64,000 nucleotides of DNA. Origin: Emydura subglobosa (Eukaryota > Chordata > Testudines > Chelidae). A model generated the notes under the pieces. That model had not been told where the DNA came from, did no database searches, and saw only the letters and a program-made list of their open reading frames with translations. How positions within the stretch are numbered: position 1 is the stretch's first letter; every line of letters starts with the position of its first letter. Of the stretch, positions 60,301 through 64,000 are shown piece by piece. The position numbers were made by a program, and so were the translations under genes. Location: the NCBI GenBank assembly GCA_007922225.1, contig ML679959.1, positions 23,968,118 to 24,032,117 on the forward strand, given 5' to 3'.

Positions 60301-62802
60301 GCCAGGACACTGATAATTAGCACCTCCTCACTGTGCAATGAGATTTTAAATTATTTTAAGATAATTTGGCGAGTTACAGGTGTGCATAGAAAAGGACATC
60401 CATGCTACACTAAGTACTTTACCATATGGGCCTTTTGCTAGAGCCAGGCCTGAATCAAAAGCCCAGATTGGAATACCACTGAACTATGGAACTCAAATCT
60501 AGATCTGAATTTTGCAAATGGCCTTGCTCTCTCTAATAAGCTGAATCAAAGCCCCAGATCTACAAAGCCTCAAACTTTGCAGGGTTCAGAATCCTACCCT
60601 GACCCAGCCGTTGGTGCTCAAGCCCATCTCTGCACCTGACACAGCAACCTGTAAAACATTCAGAAGTTGTATCAATGCTTCCCAGGGCCTAGAATGAGCC
60701 GTATGAATCTCAGCCTTACCTGCATTGAAGCTTTGGTGACATTGAGGACAGAAAAATAATGAGCTTGCTCACTTTCCTTGTTGAATTTGGCCAAGCTCAC
60801 AACAGCAGCTTCCAAATACTTGGGCTCAGTTGGACAGTCAGGGACTGGACAGTCAGGGCATAGCCTTAAAAATGAGCTTGATGGAACTTGTAGAAAAGAA
60901 CAAATACAAGCTGATAAGACAGGCTTCAAAGCACTATGGTCACATTGACAGACATGTGTCGGTAGGTAGGTATACAATTATTTCTTTCTTATTTATCTTT
61001 TTAGGGTTTCAAGCCCCAGCCACACACATGCTCTTGGCATTTCACAGAATTTCTAACAACAATATTTAATACAGAGATTATAGCCATTGATATAGTAGTT
61101 AAACTGTCATGTGACTCTCCTCACATGAATCAAACCCCACAAATCCAACTCATGAGCCCACCCCATCTCCAAACATTGAAGGCTTAGTTCACTCCAGAGA
61201 CTGCTGGCTTTTGCTGAGGCAGACACCCTCAGAGTTCTCCTGCCAGCTGCTTGGAGAGAGGTTGCAATGGCACAAAGGGCCCAGAATCCCTGCTCTGCTT
61301 GGTAGCCAGCCAAAGAAAGCCTTTCCATTTGGCTGAGCTGGCCAGGAAGGGGCACGTAGCCAGGACACCCAGAGGATGGTTCAGCACATCTATTGGGCAC
61401 CCTCCATCAGCAGGGCTTCCTTAGAGCAACAGATGTACTTTAAAGCTTGGAAACCAGAGAGAAGACAGCGGTGCAACACCACTTGCATGTCCTTCAGGGA
61501 TGCCTCCCATGCGTCCCTCACACACACCATTCCCCCTCCACAGGGGGCTGTGGTCCTTGCCCGCAGTTTGCACCCCCAGCATCAATGGGGGAAAATAAAA
61601 CACAGAGATTTTAACTTATTGAGAGATGTGAATAGTTGAGCGCAAACCATAACGTTCCAATATGGGTATTTGGTTCAGCCCATTATGGATCTGGGGTCAG
61701 TCAGGAAGGTCAGTTCTAGATCCAGACATCGGCAAAGTTCAGGAGTGTTTGTATCTGGGTTTTTGGCGGACTCATCTCAGGTGTGAAAAGTCTATTAGGG
61801 CAGATGCTTCAAAGGGAATGAAGAGATACTGGGAAGAGGGTCTCTCCAAAAGCATGGAGTTCAGGGGGAGAGAAGGAAAAGAAGGAGCATCATCCTGATG
61901 GATTTCCCACAGAACAAGAAAAATGTGAAAAATATCCCTGAAGAGAGGTGACATAAAAGAACATTTAGGGATGGGAGTTTTGCCTGAATATGGGTGAAGG
62001 ATCTCACCTACTCTTGTTTAGCAGAAACAGCATGGAAGAACACTAACAATTCTGGGGAGTTTGCTGCCCCATGTCCATTGCTGTCCATGTCATATTGATT
62101 ACCAGAGGATACATGCTGGAAATAATGATAATGCATTTCATTTTTATGCAGCATCCTAGGTGCTTTGCAGAAATATTCAGTAATTTTCTCATATTGAAAT
62201 ATGAGAAGCAATGTGTCTAGTGATTAAAGCAGGAAACAGAGAGTGAGGAGAAAAGGGTTCTACACGCAGCTCTGCCACCAACTAGCAATAGGACCTTAGA
62301 TAAATTGCTTAGTCTTCCTTCTTAGTCTCTTTCCCTAATGGTAAAATTGGGATTATGATATTTAGCTGCTTTTGTAAAACATTGGATGAAAGGAGCTGTG
62401 TAGATGCAAAGGGGTTGCATCATATTCAAAGTACCATGCCAAATACAGATATAAAAAAATCTTTCATCCTCTTTTCAGTTCAAAGGATGGGACCTTTCTA
62501 ATTATGACGTGTACCCATGTTGGCCCTAAAAGTCCTCAAGATCAAAAACCTGTATCTTTCTGACCTGAGAAGGTGAGTTAGGGCAGACGCCATTGAGAGA
62601 AAAACAACATGAAACATCATGATGCCATTGTTAGTCACTTTTCAGAGTAGAGCCACACTTGAAGCATTCTCCTCCAATCCTTTATTATAACAAACCAAGT
62701 AAGTAATAACATACCTGGCTGTAACGTGCACTCATAGCTACGCAGGTGAACAATTCTCCTTGGCTTGTTAATGTAGAGGATTGCTTTACACTGTCCAAAA
62801 AC
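56715..62802 (-). CDS. FETUB: FETUB, fetuin-B, exons 3-7 (5' exons beyond the window), with His-rich insert
   Basis: Secreted liver plasma cystatin-like protein; in mammals it inhibits astacin metallopeptidases such as ovastacin. Exons: 62715-62802, 60720-60886, 59552-59665, 58044-58133, 56715-57371. Phases join (0,+1 base, 0, 0, 0). Exon 3 VFGQCKAILYINKPRRIVHL matches human VYGQCKAIFYMNNPSRVLYL; exon 4 has the CPDCP linker and EAAVVSLAKFNKESEQ; exon 5 WVVGPSHFVEFTIQE; exon 6 GFCKGSVTKS. The last exon (218 residues) encodes an unexpected His-rich tract, then EKATLGPALPDTDG and SDTCPGEPKFV. Sequons are NVT (exon 4) and NES (exon 5); the human NCT of exon 3 is lost (YECT). AHSG is the alternative paralogue, but WVVGPS and CPDCP point to fetuin-B. 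Confidence 0.92.
57113..57258 (-). repeat. 24-bp tandem repeat encoding HEHQQDHE / HEHQHHHK
   Basis: On the plus strand the unit CTGCTGATGCTCATGTTCGT recurs with 24-bp spacing. Variants alternate GTGGTCC (Asp) and GTGGTGGTG (His) endings. Confidence 0.9.
57693..57842. mobile_element. Half MITE of the GGGTATGTCTATACTG family, FETUB intron 6
   Basis: Starts GGGGTATGTCTATACTGTGG and continues into TGTGACTGCAGCAGG and TTTGATTTAGCTAGC as in the copy at 13096, but the right arm is missing. Confidence 0.5.
58044..58133 (-). CDS. FETUB: FETUB exon 6: second cystatin end
   Basis: 90 nt encoding HTGFCKGSVTKSQIDDQQFV and SISCQIYDPQ. Human reads VGLCKGSLTRTHWEKFVSVT at this place. Confidence 0.93.
58586..58858. 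mobile_element. MITE with GGGCTTGTCTACATG termini, FETUB intron 5
   Basis: GTGGGCTTGTCTACATGG at the left mirrors CCATGCAGACAAGCCCTAG at the right; inner CACTACAGGAGTGTGAAT pairs with CCCTGTAGTATGAATTG. Confidence 0.6.
59378..59445. mobile_element. Mini foldback element after an (AT)n tract, FETUB intron 5
   Basis: Left arm CTTGATCCAAAGTCCAGAGA, right arm CAGTGGACTTTGGATCATG, with AAGTCAATG / CATTGACTT at the centre. The stem is nearly perfect. Confidence 0.65.
59552..59665 (-). CDS. FETUB: FETUB exon 5: second cystatin middle
   Basis: 114 nt encoding WVVGPSHFVEFTIQETTCSK and NESIADVSKCKSLSPELA. Human reads WVVGPSYFVEYLIKESPCTK. Confidence 0.95.
59985..60048 (-). mobile_element. CR1 LINE 3' terminus, minus orientation, FETUB intron 4
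   Basis: CATAGAATATTAGGGTTGGA, AGGGACCTCAGGAGGTCATC and TAGTCCAACC are the reverse of the CR1 end at 41630-41711. Confidence 0.8.
60720..60886 (-). CDS. FETUB: FETUB exon 4: linker and second cystatin start
   Basis: 167 nt encoding PSSSFLRLCPDCPVPDCPTE, then PKYLEAAVVSLAKFNKESEQ and AHYFSVLNVTKASMQ. A 15-bp tandem duplication (60831-60860) doubles the PDCP of the linker. Acceptor CAAG, donor GTAAGG. Confidence 0.95.
62215..62405 (+). mobile_element. MIR-like SINE, FETUB intron 3
   Basis: GTCTAGTGATTAAAGCAGG, GTTCTACACGCAGCTCTGCC, then GGTAAAATTGGGATTATGAT show the tRNA-derived head and MIR core. Confidence 0.6.
62715..62802 (-). CDS. FETUB: FETUB exon 3: first cystatin end
   Basis: 88 nt encoding VFGQCKAILYINKPRRIVHL and RSYECTLQP plus one base. 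Acceptor TTAG, donor GTATGT. Same length and phase as HRG exon 3. Confidence 0.94.
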
Positions 62803-62997
62803 CTAAGGGATTATAAATATGTGCTGTGACTGTTGGCGCAGTTAGTTTTGCAACCTGTCAGTAGCCATAAAGCCTCTAAATAGTGCATTCTTTTTCAGAC
62901 ATTTATATAATTCTTTACAAAGACAGATTTTGAATTAATGTTCAGCTGAGAATGAAGCAAGTGTTTCACCATAAAAGACTTTCAAGAAATAAAAAAA

Positions 62998-63082
62998 GCC
63001 AGATTCTCAGTTGATATAAATCAACATAATTCTCTGGACTTCAGTGGAGCTATGTGCATTTACACCAACTGAGAATCTGGCC
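62998..63082. mobile_element. Mini foldback element (CCAGATTCTCAG family), FETUB intron 2
   Basis: GCCAGATTCTCAGTTGATAT mirrors CAACTGAGAATCTGGCC, with TCTGGACTTCAGTGGAGCTA at the centre. It lies about 200 bp upstream of exon 3. Confidence 0.65.
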
Positions 63083-64000
63083 AGTAGGTTCAGATTCTCA
63101 GTTGGCCACTGAGGACAGCTGAGAAGAGATAGCACAAAGGAGCTGTTTTCAGCTGGGCTGGTGCTACATCTGCACACTGTCAGTCAGCTGCTCAGACTCC
63201 CCCAAATCCTTCTGGCTACTGGGGATTGATGGGGTACATTGGCACATTTCCTTTTTCCTGGCTTTGCCTCCTCCATTGGGAGCCAGGAGGAGGGTATTCA
63301 CAGAGCCCAACCAGCTGAAAACAGCAGGAGCTCAGCACAGAGTAAATGTCCTAGCCCCTCCCGCTATCTTCCAGCCATGCTCCGTTGGTAGCAAGGAGGG
63401 AGAATGGCATAAAAGTCTGTACATCAGCTTATGGCACTGCAGGATCACCCTCATACTACAAGGAGCCTGGGCTGATTACGCTGGCTTTAGCATGAGTTTA
63501 TGCCAGCAGTATGAAAAGAATTTCACCCAGTCTGTTCATCCTATCAGTGACTTTAAATGTGAATGATCGGGTGGTTCTTTGAATGGCTTCTGAGAATATT
63601 CTCCCTTGTGGGATCAAGGCACCTGTGCCGGGAGCTTCTGAAATCTTCTGATGAACAGTCTCCATTGGGGCCACTCACCTGTCACTGTTTCTCCCTTTGT
63701 GGAAGGCTCCAGAGGTATAAAAGAGCTGGGGCCCAACCCCATCAAAAGTGCTGCTGTGATGCTCAGGAAATGGTTTTATTTTTGAATTTCAGGTTTTTGT
63801 TTAAAAAAATAAAAACTGCTTGACAAAAACCAAACATTTTTTGTTTGTTTTTAACCAAAACCTGAATATTTTCATCAGATGCTAAAACAATTTTTCAGGC
63901 AAAAATTCCTTTTCAGTGAAAATATTTTGTCAAAAAAAGTTTTGACTGGCTCTAGCAGGGAGCCCAGGTTGCTTGCTGTGTCTGTGATGCTTAGCTTACT
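63083..64000. other. FETUB: FETUB intron 2 (partial), no exon seen
   Basis: I searched for the exon 2 motif (YLTLDVLE...W.DC) on the minus strand and found none, so exons 1-2 should lie beyond 64000. Confidence 0.5.

Overview
The window reads as nuclear DNA of a non-avian sauropsid, most likely a turtle. The evidence is intron-rich vertebrate genes of the type-3 cystatin family, a Thr6-type bradykinin (the sauropsid form), abundant CR1-type LINE remnants, MIR-like SINEs, hAT and Tigger non-autonomous DNA transposons and a Penelope-like fragment. The species is inferred, not shown.

All four recognised genes lie on the minus strand, so transcription runs from high to low coordinates in the order FETUB, HRG, KNG1, EIF4A2. 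This is the order known from human chromosome 3q27. (1) 638-2882: first four coding exons of EIF4A2 (translation initiation helicase eIF4A-II), with a TATA/TOP-type promoter near 2921-2960 and a SNORD2 box C/D snoRNA in intron 3; the rest of the gene lies beyond position 1. (2) 2983-19670: gene-free spacer with Tigger, hAT, CR1 and foldback elements. (3) 19708-41308: complete KNG1 (kininogen), ten coding exons giving 652 residues: three cystatin domains, the kinin, a His-rich D5 and a prekallikrein-binding D6. Its introns hold a Penelope-like element, a solo LTR and hAT/MITE insertions. (4) 44217-53103: HRG (histidine-rich glycoprotein) exons 1-5 and 7; exon 7 holds a 210-bp tandem repeat that runs into a 10-N assembly gap, and exon 6 is not found. 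(5) 56715-62802: FETUB (fetuin-B) exons 3-7; exons 1-2 lie beyond the window end.

The three plasma proteins are tandem paralogues made in liver in other vertebrates. They share exon phases and lengths in their cystatin domains (KNG1 173/108/82-84 nt; HRG and FETUB 167/114/90 nt), and a last exon ending in a Pro-Phe-Pro...Cys-Pro-Gly...Pro block in HRG and FETUB, with the Cys-Pro-Gly core also in KNG1. Here all three, including FETUB, carry a His-rich tract in that last exon. They would act in kinin release and contact activation (KNG1), metal/heparin/plasminogen binding (HRG) and astacin-protease inhibition (FETUB).

Most notable: a predicted kinin RPPGLTPFR (Leu5,Thr6), a fetuin-B with about 24 histidines in 50 residues, a duplicated Pro-Asp-Cys-Pro in the fetuin-B inhibitory linker, and a 70-residue HRG repeat.
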